The notes: generated by a model not told the origin, from the sequence alone. A stretch of DNA of 64,000 nucleotides from Aphidius gifuensis (GCF_014905175.1 NC_057788.1:28986154-29050153), one strand, 5' to 3'; counted from the stretch's first letter, positions 50,559-61,186 are shown. Numbers and translations: made by a program.

Positions 50559-50632
50559 TGGCTCATGAGGGGATCGAACCCGCGACCTTCGCGTTATTAG
50601 CACGACGCTCTAACCAACTGAGCTAATGGGCC
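50559..50632 (-). tRNA. tRNA-Ile (AAT anticodon), copy 1
   Basis: 74 nt on the minus strand with full cloverleaf order: acceptor GGCCCAT, D-arm GCTC..GAGC, anticodon arm TCGTG-CTAATAA-CGCGA (anticodon AAT), T-loop TTCGATC, discriminator A. A run of seven T follows within a few bases downstream, a typical Pol III terminator. Two stem mismatches are present: C4-A69 in the acceptor stem (3' strand ATGAGCC) and C50-T64 in the T-stem (GCGGG / CCCTC). Insect tRNA-Ile(AAT) genes normally pair at both positions. Confidence 0.9.
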
Positions 50633-51010
50633 ATGGTCAATGATTTTTCCCACATATGTCGCGTCCAAAATAGCCTATTGTGTACATAGTAGATTTAAGT
50701 TAATGACATCATCTATATATCTTAATATTTGAATCTATTGTGAATTCTATAAAGTCGTGCGTCAGCTGAGTTAAATAGATAAATTATTTATTTGTTTATC
50801 ATGGGTAAATAAAAATAAAAAAAAATGGATCTCCTCTAAAGGCCATATTAATTTCCGTAAATTAATTTTCAGAAATAAATTCTGTAAACATTTTTTTTAT
50901 ATAATAATTTATCTATCAAAAATTAATTGGTCAAATGAACTTCTATTGAAAAAAAAAAAAAAAAAGCTTTAATTTCTTGTTTTTTGTATATTAAAAAAGG
51001 GCAAAAGAAA

Positions 51011-51084
51011 TGGCTCATGAGGGGATCGAACCCGCGACCTTCGCGTTATTAGCACGACGCTCTAACCAACTGAGCTAATGGGCC
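51011..51084 (-). tRNA. tRNA-Ile (AAT anticodon), copy 2
   Basis: Identical over 74 nt to the copy at 50559-50632, including both stem mismatches (C4-A69 and C50-T64). The identity extends only a few bases into each flank. A TTTT terminator follows on the minus strand (CCATTTCTTTTG). The spacing between the two tRNA genes is 378 bases. Confidence 0.9.
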
Positions 51085-52263
51085 ATGGCGATTGGTCCAC
51101 CTGGAAAATCTTTTGTACATAATCAAAAATTTTAATCTAAATGAAAACTGATAATATTAAGCTGCTCAAATTGAAAATTCAATGCCATTAATTTATTAAA
51201 AAATTTTTATTTTATCTAAACATACAATTCATCATAAAACAGTCAAATTAAAATCAACTAAACCAACAATGCACAGTGGAGTTAATCATTCTAATTACTA
51301 TTTTATAAATATTTTATAAATTTTGTTAATAAATTTTCTTGTGAAAATAATGATCATACAGCTTCAATGCGCAACTCCATAACAAGCTCATACGCAAGAT
51401 CGTACAGGGAGCAAATCTTCTTTATTTTAATTTAGGTCGGAATTTCAGCAGTGCTTGTATATAGATATATATAAATTATATCTTGGTCAGTACTGAATAA
51501 CCTTGGCATTTTGCCCTTTGACTTCCTAGATATACAGGTCTCTCTAATAAATTTCAAATAGCTGTCACTGACTTCTTGACCTCTTTCTGATGTCAAAAAA
51601 TAAATTCAAATATTTATCTTATTTTTTAAAATATATTTTATTATCCTAAATCAATTACATTAATGTATTCACAATTTTTTTTACCATTATGTTAAAATTT
51701 AAATTGAATATTAATCTCTGCAAATCAAATAAAATTAAAATTTCAAGTAAAAAATTTGATACATTTTTAATGCAATTTATTTTATCGATGAAATCTGAAT
51801 AAAAAATTAACGTCCTAATTTATTAAAGCTACTTAAAATGTCAAGTTAAAAATTTTAGAAAAAAAATTAAATTAATTTTCTTTTTTTTTTTTTTGTTTTT
51901 AATGAATATAAATGCCAAGTTGAGACATATACGTGCAGCCTTTCAATATATAGCCAAGAAAGTATGTTGAAAATTGCCAGGTCACGACATGTGCATGACC
52001 GGCTGATCAGACAGGAAGAATTTTCCTTATTAGATATCTGGACGTATCTTCTTACGTCATCAACTATTATCCAGATATATTTTTTTTTTATTGGAAAAAT
52101 AAATAAACAAACATTTTAACAAGATGAATATTTACATTTTAAATGTTGAGACAAATTTATCATTTATTTATAAAATTTTTCAAATAATATTAAAACTAAT
52201 TTAAGATACAGATTATCCATGTTTTTTTTTTTGTTATATAAAATTATTTAAAATACTAAAAGT

Positions 52264-53733
52264 CTAATCAATAAATGAGTTGTCATAAAAAAGTGGATAA
52301 CCCAATGTATCACTGTTATCAAAATGAAATTCTTCAAACAAAACACTGGTTGAAGATGAAAGACCCCATGCATTTTTATCCACATGAATAACTGCATTTT
52401 CAAATTGAGAATTAATCCAAAGATTAACAATTTTTGTATTATTAAAAGCACCATTTTTAATGTAAATTTTTTCGTTATTAGAAAGAACCAAGTCTGTGAC
52501 AATAAGACCGCGAAAAGTTCCTACATCAATAGTTGTTAAATTATTTTTTCCAAGCATAAGAACTCTTGTGATATTCAATCCTGAAAATGCATCATCTTGA
52601 ATTTTTGTGATTGAATTACGAAATAATACAAGTCCTCGCAACATTTTTAAATTACTAAAAACATTATTTTTGATTGTTGATATTTTATTGTCATTAAGAT
52701 AAACATATCTCAAGCTATTTTCAATACCATTAAAACATTCACCATTTAAATTTGTCAATTGATTACCAATCAATTCGAGCTTATTAATATTTGTTCCCAA
52801 AAAAGCATTGTAATCAATATTATTAATTTTATTGTAATTTAAATTAAGCTCTTCAAGATTAATCAAACCACTAAATAATTCATTGTCAATTGTTAAAAAT
52901 TTATTTGATGATAAATTTAATTTTTTTAATAATTTAAGAGTCTTAAATATATTATTTGGAAGTGATATAATTTCGTTATTTGATATAGATATTTTTTCAA
53001 GAGGTAAATTATCAAATGTTCCAGCTTCAATTTTTTTTAATTTATTAAAATTAAGATCAATGTTTACAAGCTCATTGAGACCATTGAATGTATTATTTAA
53101 AATTGATGTTATATTATTTTCTATTATTTTAAGGGCTTTTAAATTTTTAAGACTCTTAAATAATTCGGGTGAATTAATATCGGTCAAGCCATTACAAATA
53201 AAAGAGAGTACTTCAAGTCCTCCAAAGCAACTAAATGCATTATTTTCAAAAAAGCCAATTTTAGTATGTTTCAATGACAACACTGTGGGTCTTGATTTAT
53301 ATTGACATTCTGGGTCAACTCCAATGCTTTTTATAGTGCTATTGAAAATCACAATTTGCTGCAAATACTCCAGTTTTATTGGTATTGATAAAACATCAAT
53401 GAGTGTTTGATTAGTGACAACATTTGAAAAAATTAAATTATCTAATCTTAAATCATTAAATGATTCTGGTTCAAATAAAAATTTTCCATTGAGTATTAAT
53501 GTTTGAATTGATAAATTTTTGAAGGCCTTTTTATTGATTATTAAATTTTCATCACTTGTTAATTCTAAGTTGCTGGATAATTCTAGGTTTTTTACAACTG
53601 AAATTAAATGACTTGAATTTTTACAAATTTTAAAAGCCAAATTATCATCGAAACACTTTATTTTGTCATCAAGAGCAAAAATGCATTGAATAAAAATTAT
53701 ACCAAACAGCAATAATGAAAGTTTGATTTTCAT
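52264..53733 (-). CDS. Secreted LRR protein, array member C, 489 aa
   Basis: Intronless. Signal peptide MKIKLSLLLFGIIFIQCIFA, N-cap Cys pair (CFDDNLAFKIC), family pieces KKAFKNLSIQTLIL, EPESFNDL and TNQTLIDVL, then IKSIGVDPECQYK, where the second Cys of the usual CxxC is lost. About twelve LRRs follow. The C-terminal block FNNTKIVNLWI..VDKNAWGL (W near residue 456) and an aromatic-acidic tail match the family; the C-cap holds a small insertion (QFEN) compared with its relatives. No membrane helix. On the minus strand TTTATATC lies ~60 bases before the ATG. The product is predicted secreted; the venom-effector idea applies as for member A. Confidence 0.9.
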   Translation of the reverse strand: MKIKLSLLLFGIIFIQCIFALDDKIKCFDDNLAFKICKNSSHLISVVKNLELSSNLELTSDENLIINKKAFKNLSIQTLILNGKFLFEPESFNDLRLDNLIFSNVVTNQTLIDVLSIPIKLEYLQQIVIFNSTIKSIGVDPECQYKSRPTVLSLKHTKIGFFENNAFSCFGGLEVLSFICNGLTDINSPELFKSLKNLKALKIIENNITSILNNTFNGLNELVNIDLNFNKLKKIEAGTFDNLPLEKISISNNEIISLPNNIFKTLKLLKKLNLSSNKFLTIDNELFSGLINLEELNLNYNKINNIDYNAFLGTNINKLELIGNQLTNLNGECFNGIENSLRYVYLNDNKISTIKNNVFSNLKMLRGLVLFRNSITKIQDDAFSGLNITRVLMLGKNNLTTIDVGTFRGLIVTDLVLSNNEKIYIKNGAFNNTKIVNLWINSQFENAVIHVDKNAWGLSSSTSVLFEEFHFDNSDTLGYPLFYDNSFID

Positions 53734-55161
53734 TTTTGTTTGTTTTTTAATAAGACACTTGAGTCAATTTGATATAAATAAATTTAAAAAATTTTCAAAC
53801 AAAGTTTATGCTGGTTATTGACGTGATGAAAAAGTTGTGACAACTAAAATTCGATAAAATTTACTGGGGCTTTTATATCAACTCTTAATTTGTTTTTTTT
53901 TTTTTTTTTATATACTATGATAGTCAAGATTATCATCCCACGACCCACGTGTTAGATGATTAGAAATTTAAAATAGAATTCGAATATTTTTATTACAACC
54001 TTGACAAATAGTTTGAAATATTATTTTTATTTTTGTGATTAAAATTATCAACAGATATTTCGTGGAATTAATTTATTAAATATTTTATTTTATTATGTAA
54101 TTGTTAAAAAATTTAATATATATTTTAGAAGATTTTATAATAGCTGATGAGAATAAATAAAAATTGTCCTTTGGGCTATTTTTCTTTTTTTTTTTTTGTC
54201 ACTTTCAGAACTGTAATTATCAAACATAAGGGCTTACAAAATAAACCAGAAACTCTGGTACTCTGGTAAAGAGCAAGTGTATGCATATAATATTTGATAA
54301 AAAAGTTTGTAATTATTTGAAATTTGTCAAACACATTTGCCACGAGTTTGATTAACTTCATCAAGTATTAATTCTCGTACGGGTAAATATTTGATTGCCA
54401 TCAAAGAGATTCAGCTATTTTCAATTTTATTCTGAATTATTTCAATGTGGACAAATTGTTAAAAAAATTAAAAAAAAAATATACATACACGAAAAGAACT
54501 AGTTTTTTCAATTAAAATTTATCAATATTTACTGTCAGTAATTTATTAAAAAAATAGAATTTGAAAAATAAAAGAAACAATGAGTATATATTGAGTTTAA
54601 CGAATATCAAATTTAATTAAAAATAGAATTTTTAGGGAGAATGAAGAGAGAAAAAAAAAATACACATCCATCAAAGCATCAAAGTTAATGATAATTCTTA
54701 TTTTGTATCATTTTGGGTCAAAGGGTATATCAACTTGCGAGTGTTATCAACAATTTATTATCTCGACATATTAAAAAAAATATTCTCAATAATATAATTA
54801 TTTAAAAATTTAAATATAAATAATTCCATATTAATAAAATAATTAATAAAATTATAAAATTCATTAAAATTAAATTAACGTTATAAATAATTTTTTTTTT
54901 TACAATATAAATTTCATAGAAAAAAACAAATTCTAAATAAATTTTTTTAAATAGATATTCAATTAAGACGTTAAAATTTACATTAGATTAATAAATAATT
55001 TTTCAATAATTCATTTAATAATTAAATTAATATTTTCGAATAATTTTTCAACAAAACAAAATGAAATTTAAAAAAAGCCTTAATATTACATTTTAAAATT
55101 TAATTGAATTTATTATAATATTTATTAAATATACAGTATTTTTTTTTTTTTTTTGATAAAT
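53734..55161. other. Intergenic region between array members C and D
   Basis: AT-rich; contains the presumed promoter of member C (TTTATATC about 60 bases upstream of its ATG). Mixed-composition DNA at 54.20-54.42 and 54.65-54.76 kb. No gene seen. Confidence 0.4.
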
Positions 55162-56253
55162 TTACAAAATTCTTGACATTGTCATTTTTTTATAATTTTT
55201 AGTAGTCGTTTTTTTATAATTAGATCTAGATCTTGGACGTTTTGTTTGAACATTTGTTGCTTTACCAAGTCCCCAGGCATTTTTTTCAACAGTAATATAA
55301 ACATTAATTAATGTTAATATTTTAATTTTTGAATTTTTAAATGCATTATCTTCAATTTTAATAATTTTATTATCGCTCAAGTATAAATCACGTGTCACCA
55401 GACCACGAAATGCATCATTAGTAACAACTGTAATATTATTTTTCGACAATGATAAATATGTTAAATTTAATCCAGAAAATGTATCAGCTTCAATGATGTT
55501 TATTTTATTATTAGCCAAATCTAAACTTCCTAAGCTTTTAATATTATTAAATATATTTTTTTTCAATTCAGTCAATTTATTACTTGTTAATTTTAAATAT
55601 TTTAATTTATTTAAACCATCAAATATTCCTGGTTTAATATCAGTCAAATTATCATCAATAAGTCTGAGTTCTTTTAAATTATTAAATGACTCAAATGATT
55701 TTGGTTCTAGTGAAAAAATTTTACTATGAATTATTTCAAGTATAAGCAATGTCTGACAATAATCACAATTTTTTTCTTCACCAATTTTAAACAGTACACT
55801 ATTTTTCAAACTTAATATTGTTAAATTTTTAAAACCACCTGGTAAACTTTCAACAAGACTTTTATTTTTTTCATTTATATTTATCTTTAAACCACGTAAA
55901 TGATGAATATATTTAAATATATTTTTATCTAATGATTTTAAATTTCCACGTAATTCAAGATTTTTAATAAATGGCAAACCAATAAATGATTCATCAATTA
56001 ATTCTAAATTATCATTAGATAAATCTAAAACTAATTCTTGTATTGTTATATTTTTAAATGTATTTGATGCAATTTTTGTTATTTGTTTATTTGATATTTT
56101 TAAATATCTATCGTATGAACATTTATTTAATTTTTCAACTGATAAAAGTACACTTGAGTTTTCATGTATTCTGTATTGACATGATGTACGTTTTTTACAT
56201 GATGAAATTGTTATTATTGCAAAAAATATAAATAAAAAAATTATAAACTTCAT
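55162..56253 (-). CDS. Secreted LRR protein, array member D, 363 aa, with a basic tail
   Basis: Intronless, the shortest member. Signal peptide (~1-18), N-cap with Cys (CKKRTSCQYRI), family block ITKIASNTFKNITIQ, ESFIGLPFIKNLEL and KNKSLVESLP, then CDYCQTLLILEI (CxxC). Only about six regular LRRs follow before the C-block FKNSKIKILTL..VEKNAWGL (W near residue 327). The last ~27 residues are strongly basic (KRPRSRSNYKK), in contrast with the acidic-aromatic tails of members A, C, E and F. Compared with E and F, several central repeats are missing, as expected from unequal exchange between repeats. No membrane helix. Confidence 0.9.
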   Translation of the reverse strand: MKFIIFLFIFFAIITISSCKKRTSCQYRIHENSSVLLSVEKLNKCSYDRYLKISNKQITKIASNTFKNITIQELVLDLSNDNLELIDESFIGLPFIKNLELRGNLKSLDKNIFKYIHHLRGLKININEKNKSLVESLPGGFKNLTILSLKNSVLFKIGEEKNCDYCQTLLILEIIHSKIFSLEPKSFESFNNLKELRLIDDNLTDIKPGIFDGLNKLKYLKLTSNKLTELKKNIFNNIKSLGSLDLANNKINIIEADTFSGLNLTYLSLSKNNITVVTNDAFRGLVTRDLYLSDNKIIKIEDNAFKNSKIKILTLINVYITVEKNAWGLGKATNVQTKRPRSRSNYKKTTTKNYKKMTMSRIL

Positions 56254-56969
56254 TTTTTAATTTCTTAATTTTTTTATTATTATTATTTTGAGTTGTGTCA
56301 ATGGTAAAAGACACGAGTAACAACTGAAGATGAGACTTGCAAATATCTACTTGCAAATTTTTTTTTTTTTATTATTATGAGAATGTCTGGGTTTTAATAA
56401 GCATTAAAATTATATTTATCATCGATTGCACTCTTGGTCATCGGCCTGTGAACTTACTTGAATTAAAAGTGATTACATGAATTAAAATAAAAAATATGAT
56501 ATTCTTTGTTTTATCATTTTAAATAATATAAAAGTCATAATTTAATTTTTTTTTTTATTTCATCTGATAGTTGATTTATGTAAAAAAATTATTCATTTTA
56601 TTTTTAACATCACAAAGTCAATGGAATTTTTTTTTATTTATTATTGTAAATTTTTACTTCATAAAATTAAAATTAATAAGTAACTGTATCTTAGCTTCTT
56701 GTATTTATATTTTAAGAAATTTTTTATTAATATTTTTTTTTTTCACTTTATTTTCAATATTACAAAGTCAATTTCTTTTAATACATTTTTTAGAATTATA
56801 TTCATAAAAGTAATATATTCAAGTTAAATAAATAGAAAAAAAAGCTCTATGCTTAATTGTTTAGAGAAAAAAAAAGGAAATAAAAAATAATAAATTGGCA
56901 AAGATAAATATAATTTTTATTGTAAACTACTATTATTAATTTTTTTAATAATTATTTTTAAGCATCAAA
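56254..56969. other. Intergenic region between array members D and E
   Basis: AT-rich. On the minus strand a TTCAGTTG initiator-like site lies ~70 bases upstream of the member D start (near 56326), without a good TATA box. T-runs fill the rest. Confidence 0.4.
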
Positions 56970-58487
56970 TTAATAATCCATTGGAGAATAACGAGCAATT
57001 TTAAATTCGTCGATTAAAGTTTGAACTGGCATATCTACACCAGAGTGAACAGTTCCTTCTTCAAGACCCCAAGCAGCTTCATTAATGGTAATATTAACAT
57101 GGCTCATATTAATAAATCCAATCGACGAATTTTTAAAAGCTCCATTTTCAATTTTTTCAATATTAAAATTACCAGCAAGTACTAAATTATCTGCAGTAAG
57201 TCCACGAAAATCACCAGCTTGAATAATAGTAAGATTATTACCTCCAAGACCCAATGTTTGAAGAGCCAGTCCCGAAAATGCATCATCATCAATACTTGAA
57301 ATATAATTACCTCCCAATTCAAGAATTCTCAAACTGTTTAATTTATTAAATACATTTTTTGTAACAATCGTTAATTCATTTACAGTAATAATCAGTGTAT
57401 CTAAAGTCAATCCATCAAAACATCCAGGTTTCAATGATTTTAAATTATTGTCACTTAAAAAAAGACTTGATGTCTTACATCCATCAAATGCATTTACTTC
57501 AATTTCATTAATTTTATTTAAATTTAAATTAATAAATTTACATTTATCCAAACCACTAAATTGATTTGTTTGTAAAACTTTTAATTTATTCTCTGATAAA
57601 TCTAAAATTAAAAGTGATTTAAGATCATTAAAAATATTAACTGGCAATGAAGTTAAATTATTATTATTAATATATAAATATTTTAAATTTTTTAAATTTT
57701 CAAATGCTCCATCTTCAATTATTGTCAACTTATTTGATTCTAAACGTAATTTATATAAAGATACAGTTTCATTAAAAATACCACTTGATAATGTTGTTAA
57801 TTTATTACCATCAAGTTCAATTTTTAATAATTTTTTTAAATTATTAAATGTACCAGATGGAATATTGGTAATTTGATTTCTACTAAGATATAAATTTTCA
57901 AGTGATACAAATGATGCAAATGAATTATTTGATAATAGTTCAATTTTACTTTCTGTAATATCAAGAATTTTTAATTTTGCACAAAATTCACATGATAAAT
58001 CAATACCTCCAATACTTTTAATTGTACTGTTAACAATTACAAATTGTTCCAAGTTGCTGCAAACTTTTGGCATACTTTCAATGAGACTTTTATTTGGTGC
58101 ATCAAATGATATTTCAAGTCTTGACAAACCACCAACTGATGTAAATAAATTTTCATTGAATGGAACTATTTTTGATTTAATATGAAGCTGTTGTAATGAT
58201 GGTAAATGATCCAATGATTCTGGTTCTAATTCAATTGTTTCAGCTAAATCAAGTAACAATTTTTCAACTGAATAATTTTGAAAAGCTTTTCGTGCAATAT
58301 TTGTAATTCTTTCGTCAATTATTGAACCATATGTACTATTACAAAGTCCAGTTTGTCGATATGACACTAAAGTTGTGTTTAATGTTTGTTGTTCAATTGT
58401 ACATGGTTCGTCAAGTTTATCATGATCAATTTTGTATGAATTGACTGATAAAACACCAAAAAATAATAAATAATTTATGACAATCAT
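56970..58487 (-). CDS. Secreted LRR protein, array member E, 505 aa
   Basis: Intronless. Signal peptide MIVINYLLFFGVLSVNS, then an N-cap whose Cys pair is spaced more widely than in the others (CTIEQQ...GLC). Family pieces ITNIARKAFQNYSVEKLLL, EPESLDHLPSLQQLHI and NKSLIESMP lead to CEFCAKLKILDI (CxxC), followed by about twelve regular LRRs. The C-block FKNSSIGFINMSHVNI..NEAAWGL (W near residue 473) and an acidic tail follow. It has the canonical layout of the family and would serve as a good reference for it. A TATA-initiator promoter is visible upstream. Predicted secreted, heavily N-glycosylated. Confidence 0.9.
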   Translation of the reverse strand: MIVINYLLFFGVLSVNSYKIDHDKLDEPCTIEQQTLNTTLVSYRQTGLCNSTYGSIIDERITNIARKAFQNYSVEKLLLDLAETIELEPESLDHLPSLQQLHIKSKIVPFNENLFTSVGGLSRLEISFDAPNKSLIESMPKVCSNLEQFVIVNSTIKSIGGIDLSCEFCAKLKILDITESKIELLSNNSFASFVSLENLYLSRNQITNIPSGTFNNLKKLLKIELDGNKLTTLSSGIFNETVSLYKLRLESNKLTIIEDGAFENLKNLKYLYINNNNLTSLPVNIFNDLKSLLILDLSENKLKVLQTNQFSGLDKCKFINLNLNKINEIEVNAFDGCKTSSLFLSDNNLKSLKPGCFDGLTLDTLIITVNELTIVTKNVFNKLNSLRILELGGNYISSIDDDAFSGLALQTLGLGGNNLTIIQAGDFRGLTADNLVLAGNFNIEKIENGAFKNSSIGFINMSHVNITINEAAWGLEEGTVHSGVDMPVQTLIDEFKIARYSPMDY

Positions 58488-59565
58488 TATTTATGTATAT
58501 TTCTAAGTCAAAGTAGATGTTTAGTTTCTAATTGACAGGGACACTACTGAGCTCCCTTGAAAAAAAACAGGTACTTATATATGATGGTGATTATCATCAT
58601 CGTAATCATAGACAAGGGAAAGCTTGATAAAATTTTATTATACAGAAATTTATCTACTAAAATGTTGGCATTTGTTTAGGCTGATTAAATAAATGTCAAG
58701 AAATTCATCTCTAAATGTTTTTCTTATTTAAAACATATTTTTATCATGATATATTTTTTTATCAGGTGATAAAAATTCTATTATTTATAACTCTTTTTGT
58801 TTTTATTTGTTTTTATTTTTTAAAAAAGTAAAATCTTTTGAATAATAACTTTGTTTTTTTTCTATTGTTTTAATTTAAAAAATTTGTATATAAAAATGAT
58901 AAGTTATTTGTAAATTTATGTGGAGTTATTTATAAACAGACATTGTCATTATAATTTATAAATATTTTTCTATTGTCCTATTTATTTATTTTTATAATCG
59001 AAAAATATTTATTCATTGTTTTACACATCTATACTAAAATAACAAACAAAGCAACAGATTAAAAATAACACTCAATATCTTCCGAGAATATTAATAAATT
59101 AATAATGCGTTATTAATTATTTTATTCTAATTTTGTAAACTTTTTTAATCACGCTGTTATCCAGTAAAAATAACGACATTTAATTTGCTTAAAATAAATA
59201 TTTAAAATTAAAAATTATATACGATAAAATTTAGAAATATACATGTAAACATGACTGATAATTTTGTTTTGTTTCTAAATCACCAACATCAAAATATCTT
59301 ATCAAAAAAATTGTATTATTTATTTTTCTTATCACATGAATCCACAAGCATCTCTCGGTCATTGCACTTGTTGTTTTTTCTAATTTTAAAAATTTATAAA
59401 AACATTTTATCATCATTTAAATATACCAAAAATAATAATAAACAAAAATTCAAACAAATATTTTTTAAGATATATTTATTCACTCATAAATTAATTTAAA
59501 AAAAAAGGTTATTTTTTACTTTTATATAAATTGATATTAATAATATATTTTTTTATAAATACAAT
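58488..59565. other. Intergenic region between array members E and F
   Basis: AT-rich with the member E promoter at its left end. Open frames at 59.23-59.50 kb overlap on opposite strands and show no coding character. Nothing else is seen. Confidence 0.4.
58545..58582 (-). promoter_or_regulatory. Core promoter of array member E (TATA + initiator)
   Basis: Minus strand: ATATATAAG (58582-58574), then the initiator CTCAGTAG with TCAGTA at 58550-58545, the A about 33 bases after the TATA start and ~60 bases before the ATG. This is a typical insect spacing. Confidence 0.6.
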
Positions 59566-61134
59566 TCAATAATCATTATAAAAAATTTCATCAAATGATT
59601 TTTCAAATAATATTTCAGTAGACTCTAAAAGTCCCCAGGCAATTTTATCGACAGTAATATTAACATTGTTAAAATAAATACTTTGTATTGACGTATTTTT
59701 AAAAGCATCATTTTCAATTTTAACAATTTTATTATCAGACAATAATAATTCACGGATTATAACTCCTTGAAATGTTTTAGCTTTAATAATTGTTAAATTA
59801 TTACCAGTCAAGGATAAAATCTCGAGATTTAATCCCAAAAATACACCAGGATATATTTTATTAATTTCATTATTATTTAATTGAATAATTTTTAAATTTT
59901 TAAATTCATCAAATACATCTTTTTGAATAAATTTAATTTTATTATCATTCAAAAATATATGTGACAATTGTTTCAATCCACTGAACATATTTTTATTTAA
60001 ACTTTTAATATTATTATTATTTAACAATATTATTTTTAAATTTGTTCCATTAAATGAGCTATTTTCAATTTTTTTAATATTATTTTCACTCAAATCAAGA
60101 TATAATAATTTACCAAGTTTATTAAATATGCCATTTGTGATAAATGTTAAATGATTATTTTTTAATTCCAAGTATGATAAATTATCAAGCCCGTTAAATG
60201 TATCAGTATTAAAATTTATTAATTCATTTGAACTGACATTTAATATAGAGATATTTTTTAATCCAGTGAATATATTTTTTGGTAATATTTTAATTTTATT
60301 TTCACTCAGTTGTAATTCTTGTAGATCTTGTAGATCTTTAAATGTACCAGGTATGATATTTTCAATTTGATTATTCATCAGCTCCAAAATAATTAAAGAT
60401 TTAAGTTTTTTAAAAGTTTTTTTTGGTATTAATTTTATTTTATTGTAGCCAAGTTGAAGTACACTGAGATTATTAATTCCATCGAATATTTTTGATGGCA
60501 ATATTGTAATGTTATTTGATCTCAATGATAAATATCTTAATCGTGAAAATAAAATAAATGATTTTTCTCCAATTGATTGAATATTATTATTCTCAATTTT
60601 TAAATCATATATATTTTTAAATGAACGTAATGTTTTATAATTATCAATGGATTTTAAATTACTTTTTGATATTGTTAATGCATTTAATTTTTCGAATTGA
60701 CTTGGAAGAATTTCGACAAGACTTTTATTACCTTCATCAATAATTAATTCAATAAATTGTAGGTTTTTAATTTTTTGAAAAATATTAGTATCATCAAGTG
60801 ATATAATTCCACCTTTAATAATAATTGAATTAACATTTTCTAAACCATTAAATGAATTTTTTTCAACATTTAAATGTTCATCTGCAAAATCAATAGTCAA
60901 TATGTTTATTGATAAATTTTTAAATGCATTTGGAGCAATTGAATTTATATTTTTATCAGATAATATCAATTCCCATGCTAATGAGTATTTTTGTTCTACT
61001 GACATTAAGATATTATTATTTTTTTTAATATCAAAATCTTGATAAGTTATATCTTGATCTATGAAATCTTTAAAGTAGACTGATTGTACTAAAATAATAC
61101 CACAATAAAATACAAAAAATATTATGAATTTCAT
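59566..61134 (-). CDS. Secreted LRR protein, array member F, 522 aa, cysteine-free when mature
   Basis: Intronless. Signal peptide MKFIIFFVFYCGIILVQS; the only Cys of the protein is inside it. Where relatives have the N-cap Cys pair, F reads DITYQDFDIKKN, and where they have CxxC it reads NYKTLRSFKNIYDL. Family blocks are otherwise intact: INSIAPNAFKNLSINIL, NSFNGLENVNSIII, GNKSLVEILP, about fourteen regular LRRs, then FKNTSIQSIYFNNVNI..DKIAWGL (W near residue 500) and an acidic-aromatic tail (EKSFDEIFYNDY). Predicted secreted; without disulphides its N-cap must be stabilised differently. A TATA-initiator promoter lies upstream. Confidence 0.9.
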   Translation of the reverse strand: MKFIIFFVFYCGIILVQSVYFKDFIDQDITYQDFDIKKNNNILMSVEQKYSLAWELILSDKNINSIAPNAFKNLSINILTIDFADEHLNVEKNSFNGLENVNSIIIKGGIISLDDTNIFQKIKNLQFIELIIDEGNKSLVEILPSQFEKLNALTISKSNLKSIDNYKTLRSFKNIYDLKIENNNIQSIGEKSFILFSRLRYLSLRSNNITILPSKIFDGINNLSVLQLGYNKIKLIPKKTFKKLKSLIILELMNNQIENIIPGTFKDLQDLQELQLSENKIKILPKNIFTGLKNISILNVSSNELINFNTDTFNGLDNLSYLELKNNHLTFITNGIFNKLGKLLYLDLSENNIKKIENSSFNGTNLKIILLNNNNIKSLNKNMFSGLKQLSHIFLNDNKIKFIQKDVFDEFKNLKIIQLNNNEINKIYPGVFLGLNLEILSLTGNNLTIIKAKTFQGVIIRELLLSDNKIVKIENDAFKNTSIQSIYFNNVNITVDKIAWGLLESTEILFEKSFDEIFYNDY

Positions 61135-61186
61135 TTTTTTTTTTTTTTAATTAAAATTTGTACCGACTCGATGAGACATAAATATT

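Larger units (their letters stand above)
50320..52263. other. Intergenic region in the LRR array, holding two tRNA genes
   Basis: Contains the promoter of member B, two tRNA-Ile genes, and otherwise AT-rich DNA. Mixed-composition stretches at about 51.36-51.59 and 51.93-52.08 kb lie within 1 kb of the 3' end of member C. No other gene is seen. Confidence 0.45.

Noticed and set aside
52248..52502. 84-aa minus-strand frame at the end of member C
   Set aside because: It is a shifted-frame shadow of the 489-aa LRR protein, as are the plus-strand frames opposite the LRR genes.
42857..61134. Polydnavirus-derived gene cluster
   Set aside because: No viral motifs, ankyrin, PTP or BEN-type genes are seen; an intronless secreted LRR family alone is not evidence for viral DNA.
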